From: Lachnospiraceae bacterium
GTDB lineage: Bacteria; Bacillota; Clostridia; Lachnospirales; Lachnospiraceae
Reading direction: 5' to 3'
Assembly: GCA_900768755.1 (NCBI GenBank)
Contig: CAAGDV010000014.1
Coordinates: forward strand, 1-27,919
Length of the DNA: 27,919 nucleotides
A program made the position numbers and the translations under genes. Positions 16,015 through 23,860 of the stretch are shown piece after piece. The notes under the pieces were generated by a model. That model was not told the origin of the DNA. It made no database searches and saw nothing but the letters and a program-made list of their open reading frames with translations. How positions within the stretch are numbered: position 1 is the first letter of the stretch; each line of letters begins with the position of its first letter.

Positions 16015-16947
16015 TTATTCACCAAAAAGCGGTGTTGAATAGTATCTGTCTCCGCTGTCGGGCAAAAGAACTACGATATTTTTGCCCTCGTTCTCAGGAC
16101 GCTTTGCAAGATTTACCGCAGCCCATGCCGCAGCACCTGATGAAATTCCCACAAGCACTCCCTCAGTCTTGGCAATCTCTTTTCCAAGAAGAAAAGCATC
16201 GTCGTTATCAACGGGAATAATCTCATCATACACTCCCGTGTTAAGCACATCCGGAACAAAGCCTGCGCCTATTCCCTGAATCTTGTGGGCACCGCTCACA
16301 CCCTGTGAAAGCACGGGCGATGAAAGCGGCTCAACCGCAACAATCTTTACCGCAGGATTTTTTCCCTTAAGGTACTCGCCTACGCCGGTTATTGTTCCGC
16401 CGGTACCTACGCCGGCAACAAATATATCAACTTTTCCATCTGTATCCTCCCAAATCTCCGGACCCGTGTGCTCCCGGTGAGCTTTCGGGTTGGCAGGATT
16501 AACAAACTGTCCCGCAATAATGCTTCCGGGAATCTGCTCCTTGAGTTCGTTGGCCTTTGCAATGGCTCCCTTCATTCCCTTGCTTCCTTCCGTCAGCACG
16601 AGCTCGGCTCCGTATGCCTTGATGATGTTACGACGCTCAACACTCATGGTCTCGGGAAGTACAATAATAACCTTGTATCCGCGTGATACGGCGATTGATG
16701 CCAGACCGATTCCGGTGTTGCCGGAGGTCGGTTCGATGATTGTCCCGCCGGGCTTTAATTCCCCTCTCTCTTCCGCGTCCTTGATAATCTCATAGGCAAT
16801 GCGGTCCTTAACGCTTCCCGCCGGGTTAAAATACTCCAGCTTTGCAAAAATCTTTGCCTTCAAATCAAATTTTTTCTCAAGATTTCCGAACTCCACAAGC
16901 GGAGTGTTTCCAATCAGCTCTGATGCTGATGCATAAATTTTACTCAT
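16015..16947 (-). CDS. cysK: Cysteine synthase A (O-acetylserine sulfhydrylase)
   Basis: A PLP enzyme that makes cysteine from O-acetylserine and sulfide. The 310-residue protein has the PLP lysine in NPAGSVKDRIA (K47), the substrate loop EPTSGNTGIGLA, the phosphate-binding GTGGTITGVG, and a late GISSGAA and PDSGDRY. It is 13 bases downstream of metY, so the two are co-transcribed. In Bacillus CysK also binds the Rrf2 repressor CymR and controls it; a CymR-like gene and a shared operator-like motif exist in this window (see 18366-18389 and 26553-26987). Confidence 0.94.
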   Translation of the reverse strand: MSKIYASASELIGNTPLVEFGNLEKKFDLKAKIFAKLEYFNPAGSVKDRIAYEIIKDAEERGELKPGGTIIEPTSGNTGIGLASIAVSRGYKVIIVLPETMSVERRNIIKAYGAELVLTEGSKGMKGAIAKANELKEQIPGSIIAGQFVNPANPKAHREHTGPEIWEDTDGKVDIFVAGVGTGGTITGVGEYLKGKNPAVKIVAVEPLSSPVLSQGVSGAHKIQGIGAGFVPDVLNTGVYDEIIPVDNDDAFLLGKEIAKTEGVLVGISSGAAAWAAVNLAKRPENEGKNIVVLLPDSGDRYYSTPLFGE

Positions 16948-16960
16948 AATCGTATTCCTC

Positions 16961-18268
16961 CTATTCTACTGCCTTGAACGCCTCAGAGAGGTCCTCAAGG
17001 ATATCGTCAATATTCTCTGTTCCGATTGAAAGCCTGATTGTGTTAGGCTTGATTCCCTGGTCTGCAAGCTCAGCCTCGTTAAGCTCGGCGTGGGTTGTCG
17101 TGTACGGATGAATTACAAGAGACTTAACATCCGCAACATTCGCGAGGAGCGAAAACAGCTCAAGATTGTCAATAAAATCCTGTGCTTTTTTCTGGTCTCC
17201 CTTTATCTCAAAGGTGAAAATCGAGCCGCCGCCGTTCGGGAAATACTTGCGGTACAATGCCTGCTGCGAAGGATCCGCCGATACGGACGGATGATGCACA
17301 GCCTCAACCTGCGGATGGTTGTTCAAAAACTGCACAACCTTCAGCGCGTTCTCCACATGCCTCTCAACCCTGAGCGACAAAGTCTCAAGTCCCTGCAGGA
17401 AAATCCATGAGTGGAACGGCGAAATGGTGGCACCCGTATCTCTTAAGAGAATCGCCCTTATTCTTGTGACAAAAGCTGCCGGACCAGCTGCCGCAACAAA
17501 GCTCACTCCGTGATAGCTCTCATTCGGCTCGGTGAGCTGAGGGAATTTGCCGGATGCTTTCCAGTCGAATCTGCCTCCGTCAACAATCACACCGCCGATT
17601 GTGGTTCCGTGTCCACCGATAAATTTGGTTGCCGAATGAACCACTATGTCCGCACCGTACTCAAAAGGTCTTACGAGATACGGCGTTGCAAAAGTGCTGT
17701 CCACAACCAACGGAATCTTATGCGCGTGCGCTATTGCCGCAATCGCCTCAATATCAACAACCTCAGAATTCGGGTTGCCGAGAGTCTCTATGTACAGCGC
17801 CTTTGTGTTGTCCTTGATTGCCTTCTCAAAATTACTTACATCAAGCGGGTCAACAAATGTTGTCGTGATTCCGAAGTCCACAAGCGTGTGAGCCAAAAGA
17901 TTGTAGGTTCCTCCGTAGATATTCTTGGCAGCCACAATGTGGTCTCCGGCAAATGCCAAATTCTGTATCGTGTAGCTTACCGCCGCTGCTCCGCTGGAAA
18001 CCGCAAGTGCCGCAACACCGCCCTCCAAAGCTGCGATTCTCTGTTCAAAAACATCCTCGGTCGGGTTCGTAAGTCTTCCGTAGATATTTCCCGCGTCACG
18101 GAGTCCGAATCTGTCTGCCGCGTGCTGTGAGTTTCTGAACACATAAGACGAACTCTGATAAATCGGAACTGCCCTTGCTCCCGTTGCCGGATCCGGGCTT
18201 TCCTGTCCTACATGCAGCTGCAATGTCTCAAACTTCAAATTTCTCTCTGCGTATGTTTTCTTTGCCAT
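16961..18268 (-). CDS. metY: O-acetylhomoserine sulfhydrylase (homocysteine synthase)
   Basis: A Cys/Met-metabolism PLP enzyme (435 residues) that condenses O-acetylhomoserine with sulfide to homocysteine. The N-terminal FETLQLHVGQESPDPATGARAVPIYQ-type opening, GRLTNPT, NIYGGTYNL and the PLP lysine in HSATKFIGGHGTTIGG (K215) are visible. The length above 420 and the GHGTTIGGVIVDGGRFDW segment separate it from cystathionine gamma-lyase/synthase relatives (about 380). The AGGAG ribosome binding site supports the start. It is the first gene of metY-cysK, with a promoter at 18354-18382 carrying an inverted ATTCC/GGAAT repeat. Homoserine for its substrate comes from hom in the same window. Confidence 0.92.
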   Translation of the reverse strand: MAKKTYAERNLKFETLQLHVGQESPDPATGARAVPIYQSSSYVFRNSQHAADRFGLRDAGNIYGRLTNPTEDVFEQRIAALEGGVAALAVSSGAAAVSYTIQNLAFAGDHIVAAKNIYGGTYNLLAHTLVDFGITTTFVDPLDVSNFEKAIKDNTKALYIETLGNPNSEVVDIEAIAAIAHAHKIPLVVDSTFATPYLVRPFEYGADIVVHSATKFIGGHGTTIGGVIVDGGRFDWKASGKFPQLTEPNESYHGVSFVAAAGPAAFVTRIRAILLRDTGATISPFHSWIFLQGLETLSLRVERHVENALKVVQFLNNHPQVEAVHHPSVSADPSQQALYRKYFPNGGGSIFTFEIKGDQKKAQDFIDNLELFSLLANVADVKSLVIHPYTTTHAELNEAELADQGIKPNTIRLSIGTENIDDILEDLSEAFKAVE

Positions 18269-18353
18269 ATGTCTATTCTCCTTTTACACATTTTTCTCTG
18301 TCAAATTCCTCTTATCAATTCATATCTGAATAGTAGGATTTGTTGTTAAAAGG

Positions 18354-18382
18354 ATATTACCACTTATTCCCTAGTATGTCAA
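18354..18382 (-). promoter_or_regulatory. Promoter of metY-cysK
   Basis: A perfect -35 TTGACA (18377-18382), exact 17-base spacer and -10 TAATAT (18354-18359) on the minus strand. The leader is about 80 bases, too short for a SAM (S-box) riboswitch or T-box, and none of their motifs is seen. Confidence 0.8.
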
Positions 18383-18389
18383 TAGGAAT
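18366..18389. promoter_or_regulatory. Candidate CymR/Rrf2-type operator at metY
   Basis: ATTCC (18366-18370) and GGAAT (18385-18389) form an inverted repeat with 14 bases between, covering the -35 element. The plus-strand core TAGTAnnTCAATAGGAAT recurs at the promoter of the Rrf2 gene in this window (27212-27234; 18 of 23 positions match when right-aligned). Placement over the -35 implies repression. Confidence 0.6.
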
Positions 18390-18390
18390 A

Positions 18391-18519
18391 TTATATTTTT
18401 TTAAAAAATTTGTTGGCCGAATCCCGATCTTTAAAAACGTGATCATATCCTTCGCATTCCTCTTTTGTCATAGCAAAATACCTGTCAAACATCATACTTC
18501 CCAATTCGTCACCATCACA
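18391..18519 (-). other. Open frame continuing past the TGA of the lipoprotein gene
   Basis: Downstream of the TGA at 18520-18522 the same reading frame stays open for 42 codons to TAA at 18391-18393. It encodes CDGDELGSMMFDRYFAMTKE followed by ECEGYDHVF and a lysine-rich end. This resembles the tail expected after the DVTW segment of transglutaminase-like domains in this kind of protein (acidic residues, then an aromatic F-x-x-x-T/S-x-E-E segment, then DH). It ends just upstream of the metY -35 element. This suggests the gene once extended, or still extends by read-through, to 18391. Confidence 0.6.
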
Positions 18520-19437
18520 TCAGGTAACATCTGTGTAATATACTTGATTATCCAGCATAATGGCGTTCCACTGATGTCCCTGACCTCCAGCCGCCAAGCC
18601 AGAAACCAATCTGCAATACAAGCCCGCTTCCCTGCATAACAAAAGAAAAGCTTCGGAGTAACCTTCGCAAACTGACTGTCCACCAATCAATGAACCATAT
18701 GCTGTATGAGCATTGCGAGGCTCATCATAGGTGGTATGATGTGCCACCACGCAGGCCAGATAATAGTATCTTTCATATACAGACAAATTCTCAAGCATCT
18801 TTTTTACAATGCGCTTAATTACCGCATCCATCAGCGCCATTTTTCCCTGGACTTCCTGAAATTCTGTGCTTCCAACTTCAACAGGGAAATTGGCATCCTT
18901 ATCTGGATCAAAAAACAAATCTGTCAGTTCGTCATATCCCGTCATTTCAATGTCATAATAGCAGTCAAGTCGTGGCTCATAATGCATCAAATCAGTGCAC
19001 ACCGTAAGGTAATCAATAATTAGGTTGTCGCCGGAATAATCCTCTGACTTAATTGTAAATGCCGTTTCTTCGTACCCATATTTTAATAATTCTTTAAACA
19101 GCCACTGTCTCTGTGGAGTATGCTTTTCAATCAAATCATCAGGGTTTGCATATGGCGTTACAGCCATGGATTCCGTTGGAATATTCGGATCTCGATATAT
19201 TTTTTTCAATGCTGTTAAAGCTGCTTTAATTGAATCATCAATCAATTCTGCTGCCTGCGCCTCAATTCCCTCAAGTTGCTCTGCTTCTGTAATTTCCTCA
19301 GTTGGAATATTTTCCGTAATGTCTTCATTGGTAGGATTAGTCGTAATCGCTTCCGTTGGCAAAATATCTTCTATGTTCATACAGCCCGTCAAACACACGG
19401 ATATCGCAATCAAAAAAATGAATATGTATTTTCTCAT
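18520..19437 (-). CDS. Transglutaminase-like lipoprotein, stopped by an in-frame TGA
   Basis: As read to the first stop it has 305 residues. There is a lipoprotein signal MRKYIFIFLIAISVCLTGC (lipobox LTGC, Cys19), a Thr/Glu/Ile-rich low-complexity linker (about 25-60), then a helical region. A transglutaminase-like fold follows: catalytic Cys in GGQSVCEGYSEAF, His in GGQGHQWNAIML, and Asp in YYTDVT. The normal next residue is Trp (DVTW); here the codon is TGA, one base from TGG, and the frame continues for 42 codons (18391-18519). The ATG at 19437 has GGAGG 4 bases upstream. It is surface-anchored, perhaps a protease or cross-linker; function unproven. More AT-rich than metY-cysK beside it. 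Confidence 0.75.
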   Translation of the reverse strand: MRKYIFIFLIAISVCLTGCMNIEDILPTEAITTNPTNEDITENIPTEEITEAEQLEGIEAQAAELIDDSIKAALTALKKIYRDPNIPTESMAVTPYANPDDLIEKHTPQRQWLFKELLKYGYEETAFTIKSEDYSGDNLIIDYLTVCTDLMHYEPRLDCYYDIEMTGYDELTDLFFDPDKDANFPVEVGSTEFQEVQGKMALMDAVIKRIVKKMLENLSVYERYYYLACVVAHHTTYDEPRNAHTAYGSLIGGQSVCEGYSEAFLLLCREAGLYCRLVSGLAAGGQGHQWNAIMLDNQVYYTDVT

Positions 19438-19469
19438 AAAACCTCCGTAGGTCACCTTATGAAACTATC

Positions 19470-19499
19470 TTAATAAGAAAATGACATATTCGTTCGCAA
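19470..19499 (-). promoter_or_regulatory. Possible promoter of the transglutaminase-like lipoprotein gene
   Basis: -35 TTGCGA (19494-19499), 18-base spacer, -10 TATTAA (19470-19475) on the minus strand, about 32 bases before the start codon. Weaker than most promoters in this window. Confidence 0.45.
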
Positions 19500-19518
19500 C
19501 TATTTTTGCAAAACGCAA

Positions 19519-19547
19519 TTGCATATATACGGGAAAATTGATAAAAT
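19519..19547 (+). promoter_or_regulatory. Promoter of the CbiE/CbiT-like gene
   Basis: -35 TTGCAT (19519-19524), 17-base spacer, -10 TAAAAT (19542-19547), about 38 bases before the start. A short palindrome GCAATTGC overlaps the -35 (19515-19522). Confidence 0.6.
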
Positions 19548-19585
19548 AAAAACAGATATGATTTTATGTGACGGGAGGCACTTTT

Positions 19586-20485
19586 ATGGATAAACATTTA
19601 TTTACCAATTCACATATTTTGGCATGGCTCACATACTTTTCAGAGAACACTGAAATTGATCTTGAGCATGTTAAGATTCTCGACATTACAAGAAAGAACA
19701 AGAACCTGATTCCTGCCGTTGAGGCGCACAAGACTGTTCTTGTATTTACAGAGGCAGGTCACAAGGACATCTTCTATCGTATGTTTAACGCTGGTTTGGG
19801 AGATTGTGACGTTATATACAACGAGGGAAGCGAGCCAGCTGGCGAGCTTAAGAAGAATAAGGTATATGATATGATTGACCGCGGAATCAATGCTTCTGCC
19901 GGAATGCTTATCATCAATCCTTCTGCCCGCAACACGGTTAAGTTCGGTATGGATAATAAGGTATTTGCAACCGGATCCGTTCATTATGTTGGTTCAGAGA
20001 TTCGTTCAGTAATTCTTAACAAGATGCAGATTGATGATTCTAAGAATATTTGCATTATCTCAGGCGAATCAATTGCCGTTGAGGCTGCTATGATGGCGAA
20101 TGAAGGAACAGTTATTGCCGTTGAGTATAAGAAACGTGATCGTGAGACTTTGGAAGAGAATGTAAGCCAGTTTGGACTTCACAACATCTCAATCATCGAT
20201 CACATTGATGAGAGCACTATGAAGGGCCATCCGGTCCCTGATGTAACTATGCTTGTTGCTTCAGCTACAATGGAACAGGAGATGCGTTATCTTTTGAAGC
20301 TCAATCCTAATATGCAGTTTGTAATCTACACTTTGGATTTCATCGTTGCTGCCAATATGAAAGATCTTTTCGAAGCTCTTGGGATTGGTGAACCGAAGGT
20401 TATACAGATTGCTGTATCATATCTCACACATCATAATGATTTTGAACAGCAGCCTGCACCATGGATTATTACTAGAAGAAATTAA
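19586..20485 (+). CDS. Orphan CbiE/CbiT-like methyltransferase homologue, degenerate
   Basis: The protein has 299 residues. From about residue 132 it follows the CbiT (precorrin-6B C15-methyltransferase) pattern: VGSEIRSVILNKMQI, then NICIISGESIAVEAAMM and GTVIAVEYKKRDRETLEENVSQFGLHNISII, ending APWIITRRN. Residues about 45-115 (AHKTVLVFTEAGHKDIFYRMFNAGLGDCDVIYNEG) resemble the C-terminal lobe of CbiE with its N-terminal half missing. The SAM loop GxGxG is reduced to SGES, so methyl transfer is doubtful; it may bind a ligand or act as a sensor. The ATG at 19586 has GGGAGG 7 bases upstream. It has its own promoter and terminator, and no cobalamin gene is nearby. Codon use (GCT, ATT, AAG, GTT) is like the neighbouring por genes and suggests high expression. 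Confidence 0.6.
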   Translation: MDKHLFTNSHILAWLTYFSENTEIDLEHVKILDITRKNKNLIPAVEAHKTVLVFTEAGHKDIFYRMFNAGLGDCDVIYNEGSEPAGELKKNKVYDMIDRGINASAGMLIINPSARNTVKFGMDNKVFATGSVHYVGSEIRSVILNKMQIDDSKNICIISGESIAVEAAMMANEGTVIAVEYKKRDRETLEENVSQFGLHNISIIDHIDESTMKGHPVPDVTMLVASATMEQEMRYLLKLNPNMQFVIYTLDFIVAANMKDLFEALGIGEPKVIQIAVSYLTHHNDFEQQPAPWIITRRN

Positions 20486-20498
20486 GAGAATAACGATT

Positions 20499-20524
20499 AA
20501 GGGGCTGTTTTTTTACAGCCCCTT
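20499..20524. terminator. Bidirectional terminator between the CbiE/T-like gene and porB
   Basis: AAGGGGCTGT (20499-20508) pairs with ACAGCCCCTT (20515-20524) around a six-T loop. It lies 14 bases after the plus-strand gene and 22 bases after the porB stop on the other strand, so it can serve both convergent transcripts. Confidence 0.8.
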
Positions 20525-20545
20525 TCATCTTATCATTTCAAGACA

Positions 20546-21481
20546 TTATTTGCATTTTGAAAGAAGCTCTTCCCACTTCTTATCAACATATTTCTGTGCT
20601 TCCTCGATTGTCCATTCATTGCCTGGTTTAAAGCAGTGTTTGAATCTTCCCTGAACTGACATAAATTCCTCAACAGGAAGTTTCTTCTTAGGCTCGTAGG
20701 TCAATCTGTACTCGCCATTCTCAACCTCATACATAGGCCATACGCAGGTATCAACTGCAAGCTTGCAGATCTTAATAAGATCCTCTGCAGGATACTGCCA
20801 ACCTCTTGGGCATGGGCAAAGAACATTAACAAAAGTAGGTCCCTGTGTGTAGATGGCTTTGTGTGCCTTCTCGTGGAAATCCTTCATATTGCCAATCAAA
20901 GTTGTCTGTGCAACATAAGGTGAACCATGTGCAACCATAATCTGTGTAAGGTCTTTCTGAACCTGTTTTTTACCAACTGATTCAACTCCTGCCGGGGTTG
21001 TTGTGGCATTGGCAAAACGAGGTGTTGCAGATGAACGCTGTGTTCCTGTATTCATATATGCATTATTGTCATAGCAAAAATATGTATAATCATGTCCACG
21101 CTCAAAAGCACCTGACAAAGACTGGAAACCGATATCATAGGTTCCACCATCACCGCCGATTGCAAGAATCTTGAAATTGCGGTCCTCTGGTATTTTGCCT
21201 TTTTTCTTCATTACATTATAAGCAGCCTCAACACCTGCTGCTGTTGCAGAAGTATTCTCGAAAGCTGTGTGGATGTAAGAATCATGCCAAGCTGTGTAAG
21301 GATACTGGAATGAAGAAACCTCGAGGCATCCGGTTGCATTACAGATAACAGCTTTGTCCTCTGGATTAACTGCACGCATCATTGCTCTGCAGACAATACC
21401 TGCACCGCAACCTGCACACAATCTGTGTCCTGCGTCAAAACGCTCCTCTTTACTTAACTGTTCTTTAAGATTGTAAGCCAT
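20546..21481 (-). CDS. porB: 2-oxoacid:ferredoxin oxidoreductase beta subunit (pyruvate type)
   Basis: The thiamine-pyrophosphate- and Fe-S-binding subunit of the four-subunit enzyme that oxidises pyruvate to acetyl-CoA and CO2 with reduction of ferredoxin. The protein of 311 residues has the cluster cysteines CAGC (C22, C25), ATGC (C52) and a late CPCPRGW. The ThDP-Mg motif GDGGTYDIGFQSLSGA runs on to YDNNAYMNTGTQRS, which is typical of PorB. It overlaps porA by one base (TAATG) and has GGAGG. Substrate could also be a branched-chain 2-oxoacid, but porC-D-A-B order and the YMNTG motif favour pyruvate. Confidence 0.9.
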   Translation of the reverse strand: MAYNLKEQLSKEERFDAGHRLCAGCGAGIVCRAMMRAVNPEDKAVICNATGCLEVSSFQYPYTAWHDSYIHTAFENTSATAAGVEAAYNVMKKKGKIPEDRNFKILAIGGDGGTYDIGFQSLSGAFERGHDYTYFCYDNNAYMNTGTQRSSATPRFANATTTPAGVESVGKKQVQKDLTQIMVAHGSPYVAQTTLIGNMKDFHEKAHKAIYTQGPTFVNVLCPCPRGWQYPAEDLIKICKLAVDTCVWPMYEVENGEYRLTYEPKKKLPVEEFMSVQGRFKHCFKPGNEWTIEEAQKYVDKKWEELLSKCK

Positions 21482-22680
21482 TACTGTACCTCCTCTCTAA
21501 GATCTCTCTGTCCCATATGAGAGTAGATTGGTCCGATTTCTCCAGTTTCTACAATGCGTGAGAGTCTTGCAAATACTCTTTTTGCATGTCCAACGGTAAA
21601 ATCTCTACCGCCGAGACCATATACGATATCAACCATCTTAGGACGATTCTCCATGTTAATGCACATAGATGCTGTCTCAGCAAAAAGTGGACCACCGTTG
21701 CCTGAGAAGCCCTCACTCTTATCCATAACTGCAACTGCCTTGCAGCCTGAGATTGCTTTGGCAATCTCCTCACCAGGGAATGGTCTGAATACACGAACCT
21801 TTACAAGTCCGGCCTTAACGCCCTGTGCACGAAGCTCATCAACTGCAGCTTTCGCTGTACCTGCAGATGAACCCATAAGAACAAGTGCGATTTCTGCATC
21901 TTCCATGCAGTATTCTTCGATAAGACCATATTTTCTTCCAAAAGATTTTTCAAAATCAGCTGCTACATCGAGAATTGCTCTTTTGGCATTCTTCATAGCC
22001 TCAGCCTGAGCAACACGCGCCTCCATGTAGTAGTTAGATACTCCATAAGGTCCAACTGCCAATGGATTCTCTTCATTGAGAAGATAGTTCTCCGGCTTAT
22101 ATTCTCCAACGAAAGCCTTAACTGCTTCGTCCTCTTCAAGTTCAATATTCTCGATTGCGTGAGAGGTAATGAAACCATCCTCGCAAATCATAACCGGAAG
22201 TCTGACATCCGCGGTCTCAGCAATTCTGTGAGCCTGGAGGTAATTGTCATATGCCTCCTGGTTATTTTCAGCATATATCTGAATAAATCCTGAATCTCTC
22301 TCAGCCATTGAATCTGAGTAGTCATGGTTAATGTTAATCGGTCCTGTAAGCGCACGGCACGCAACTGCCAAAACAATTGGCAAACGGCTTGAAGCAGCAA
22401 CATAAAGAACCTCGTTCATGTATGCAAGACCTGCCGAAGAAGTCGCTGTTACAGCACGACATCCAGCTGCCTCTGCACCCATACAAGCTGAAAGTGAAGA
22501 ATGTTCACTTTCAACAGTAATGAACTCTGTATCAACTTTGCCATCAGCTACATACTGGGCAAAATACTGAGGAATCTCAGTTGAAGGCGTAATCGGAAAC
22601 ATTGCAAAAACATCAGGATTAATCTGACGCATTGCTGTTGCAATGGCTTCATTTCCGGAAAGTCTGTCTCTGATACTCAT
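21481..22680 (-). CDS. porA: 2-oxoacid:ferredoxin oxidoreductase alpha subunit (pyruvate type)
   Basis: The 399-residue alpha subunit carries the pyrimidine-binding part of the ThDP site. Visible are the N-terminal GNEAIATAMRQINPDVFAMFPITPSTEIPQ, then FITVESEHSSLSACMGAEAAG, TATSSAGLAYMNEVLY and the central INHDYSDSMAERDSGFIQIYAENNQEAYDN. The C-terminal domain has VRVFRPFPGEEI, KSEGFSGNGGPLF and YGLGGRDFTVGHA. It is coupled to porB and lies 2 bases after porD. GGAGG lies 10 bases upstream of the ATG. Confidence 0.93.
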   Translation of the reverse strand: MSIRDRLSGNEAIATAMRQINPDVFAMFPITPSTEIPQYFAQYVADGKVDTEFITVESEHSSLSACMGAEAAGCRAVTATSSAGLAYMNEVLYVAASSRLPIVLAVACRALTGPININHDYSDSMAERDSGFIQIYAENNQEAYDNYLQAHRIAETADVRLPVMICEDGFITSHAIENIELEEDEAVKAFVGEYKPENYLLNEENPLAVGPYGVSNYYMEARVAQAEAMKNAKRAILDVAADFEKSFGRKYGLIEEYCMEDAEIALVLMGSSAGTAKAAVDELRAQGVKAGLVKVRVFRPFPGEEIAKAISGCKAVAVMDKSEGFSGNGGPLFAETASMCINMENRPKMVDIVYGLGGRDFTVGHAKRVFARLSRIVETGEIGPIYSHMGQRDLREEVQ

Positions 22681-22682
22681 AA

Positions 22683-22991
22683 TTAGTGAACCTCCTTCCA
22701 GTCAATTGCACCGAATGGGCAAGCCTTATAGCAGATTCCGCAACCCTTGCAATGATCGTAGTCAAACTCTGCTCTTTTGCCGTCTTTAACCGGAATTGAT
22801 GCATCTGGGCAAAACGGCGCACATAAAAGACACTGCTTGCACTTCTCAATGTCCCATACCGGAATCTTAGATCTCCACTCACCAGTCATGGTAAGTCTTG
22901 AGGTTCCCGGCTCATATATTTCACAACCAACGGTCATCTCCTGCCAAGGGATCTGCTCGTTGATATCCTGTGCTTTCTTAAATTCGCTCAT
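22683..22991 (-). CDS. porD: 2-oxoacid:ferredoxin oxidoreductase delta subunit (2[4Fe-4S])
   Basis: A 102-residue ferredoxin-like subunit with two complete cluster motifs: CKQCLLCAPFCPDASI and CKGCGICYKACPFGAI. It has the N-terminal extension usual for PorD (about 45 residues before the first cluster). It passes electrons from the ThDP/Fe-S core toward external ferredoxin. The start overlaps the porC stop by 4 bases (ATGA). Confidence 0.94.
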   Translation of the reverse strand: MSEFKKAQDINEQIPWQEMTVGCEIYEPGTSRLTMTGEWRSKIPVWDIEKCKQCLLCAPFCPDASIPVKDGKRAEFDYDHCKGCGICYKACPFGAIDWKEVH

Positions 22992-23563
22992 CCCTTAACT
23001 CCTTTCATTGCCTCTGAAAGACATTTTAAGTTGCCTTCGATAACCTGTGGTTTCTTAGCAAATTTGTGAGTGTAGGACTCCTCCATCTGCTTGGTAAATT
23101 CATAAGGATCAACACATTTACTAACAGCAACAACTGCTGCGAGCATAGGGGTGTTAGGGAAATATGCGCCCAAATTCTTCTGTGAGATTGCTCTCGCATC
23201 AATTGTACATATTCTTCCTGCATAGCCGTGAAGCTTATCGAGAAGCTCTTCCGGATTCTTCTCTGTATTAATAATTACCGCTCCATTCTCCTTAAGACCG
23301 GCAGTTACATTAACGCTCTCCAAAAGAGTCTCATCAACTACAACAACGTAGTCCGGCTCATAAATGTTAGAATGGATGCTGCATCTTACATCCGAAATTC
23401 TGTTGTATGCAGTAATCGGCGCTCCCGATCTCTCCGGACCATACTCCGGGAATGACTGCACATATTTTCCTGACATAAATGCTGCGTCTGCCAAAAGCTG
23501 TGAAGCTGTTTTAGCTCCCTGGCCGCCTCGTCCATGCCAACGTATTTCGATCATCTCACTCAT
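22988..23563 (-). CDS. porC: 2-oxoacid:ferredoxin oxidoreductase gamma subunit
   Basis: The 191-residue gamma subunit. The N-terminal EIRWHGRGGQGAKTASQLLADAA is the family hallmark, followed by GPERSGAPITAYNRIS and the central DYVVVVDETLL. It forms the CoA-proximal domain of the complex. The ATG at 23563 has GAAAGGAA about 10 bases upstream; a longer reading from 23593 overlaps the promoter leader and lacks support. First gene of the porC-porD-porA-porB operon. Confidence 0.92.
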   Translation of the reverse strand: MSEMIEIRWHGRGGQGAKTASQLLADAAFMSGKYVQSFPEYGPERSGAPITAYNRISDVRCSIHSNIYEPDYVVVVDETLLESVNVTAGLKENGAVIINTEKNPEELLDKLHGYAGRICTIDARAISQKNLGAYFPNTPMLAAVVAVSKCVDPYEFTKQMEESYTHKFAKKPQVIEGNLKCLSEAMKGVKG

Positions 23564-23598
23564 GGAACAATTTCCTTTCTCATAGTTATACAAAATAT

Positions 23599-23627
23599 AT
23601 CATATATCGTTATGGTAAAGTGTGCAA
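23599..23627 (-). promoter_or_regulatory. Promoter of the por operon
   Basis: -35 TTGCAC (23622-23627), exact 17-base spacer, -10 TATGAT (23599-23604) on the minus strand. It lies just downstream of a strong terminator at 23650-23682, which insulates it from the upstream gene. Confidence 0.75.
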
Positions 23628-23649
23628 GTAAAAAATACAGCATTACAAC

Positions 23650-23682
23650 AAAAAAACGGCGAAAACCCAAAGGTTTTCGCCG
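23650..23682 (-). terminator. Strong Rho-independent terminator upstream of the por operon
   Basis: On the minus strand a perfect 11-bp stem CGGCGAAAACC / GGTTTTCGCCG with a 4-base loop is followed by seven T residues (23650-23656). Confidence 0.85.
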
Positions 23683-23860
23683 CCACACCCTCAAACCGAA
23701 CCTAGGTGTAATGGTTTTCAAGCCTAATGCATGCATAACAATTTGTCCAGATAACCTATCAATAAACAATAACGGATAATCAACAACAAATAACACAAAA
23801 CTATATCCTTGAACATTAACCAAAAAATCCACGAAATAGCTTTAGGCTTCGGTCTAAATT
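23683..23860 (-). other. Long untranslated stretch between a coiled-coil gene and its terminator
   Basis: 178 bases with no convincing gene. A 7-bp hairpin with a UUCG loop on the plus strand (TTTAGGC-TTCG-GTCTAAA, 23841-23858) lies 2 bases from the stop codon of the neighbouring gene. The rest is AT-rich and unstructured by eye. A 90-codon minus-strand frame through here (23560-23832) has no ribosome binding site and reads through the terminator and the por promoter; it is not credible. Confidence 0.4.

Noticed and set aside
18269..18353. SAM or T-box riboswitch upstream of metY
   Set aside because: The leader is only about 80 bases and lacks any recognisable S-box or T-box sequence; control by a DNA-binding repressor fits better.
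23560..23832. 90-codon minus-strand frame between the por operon and the helical protein gene
   Set aside because: It runs through a strong terminator and the por promoter, has no ribosome binding site and an odd composition.
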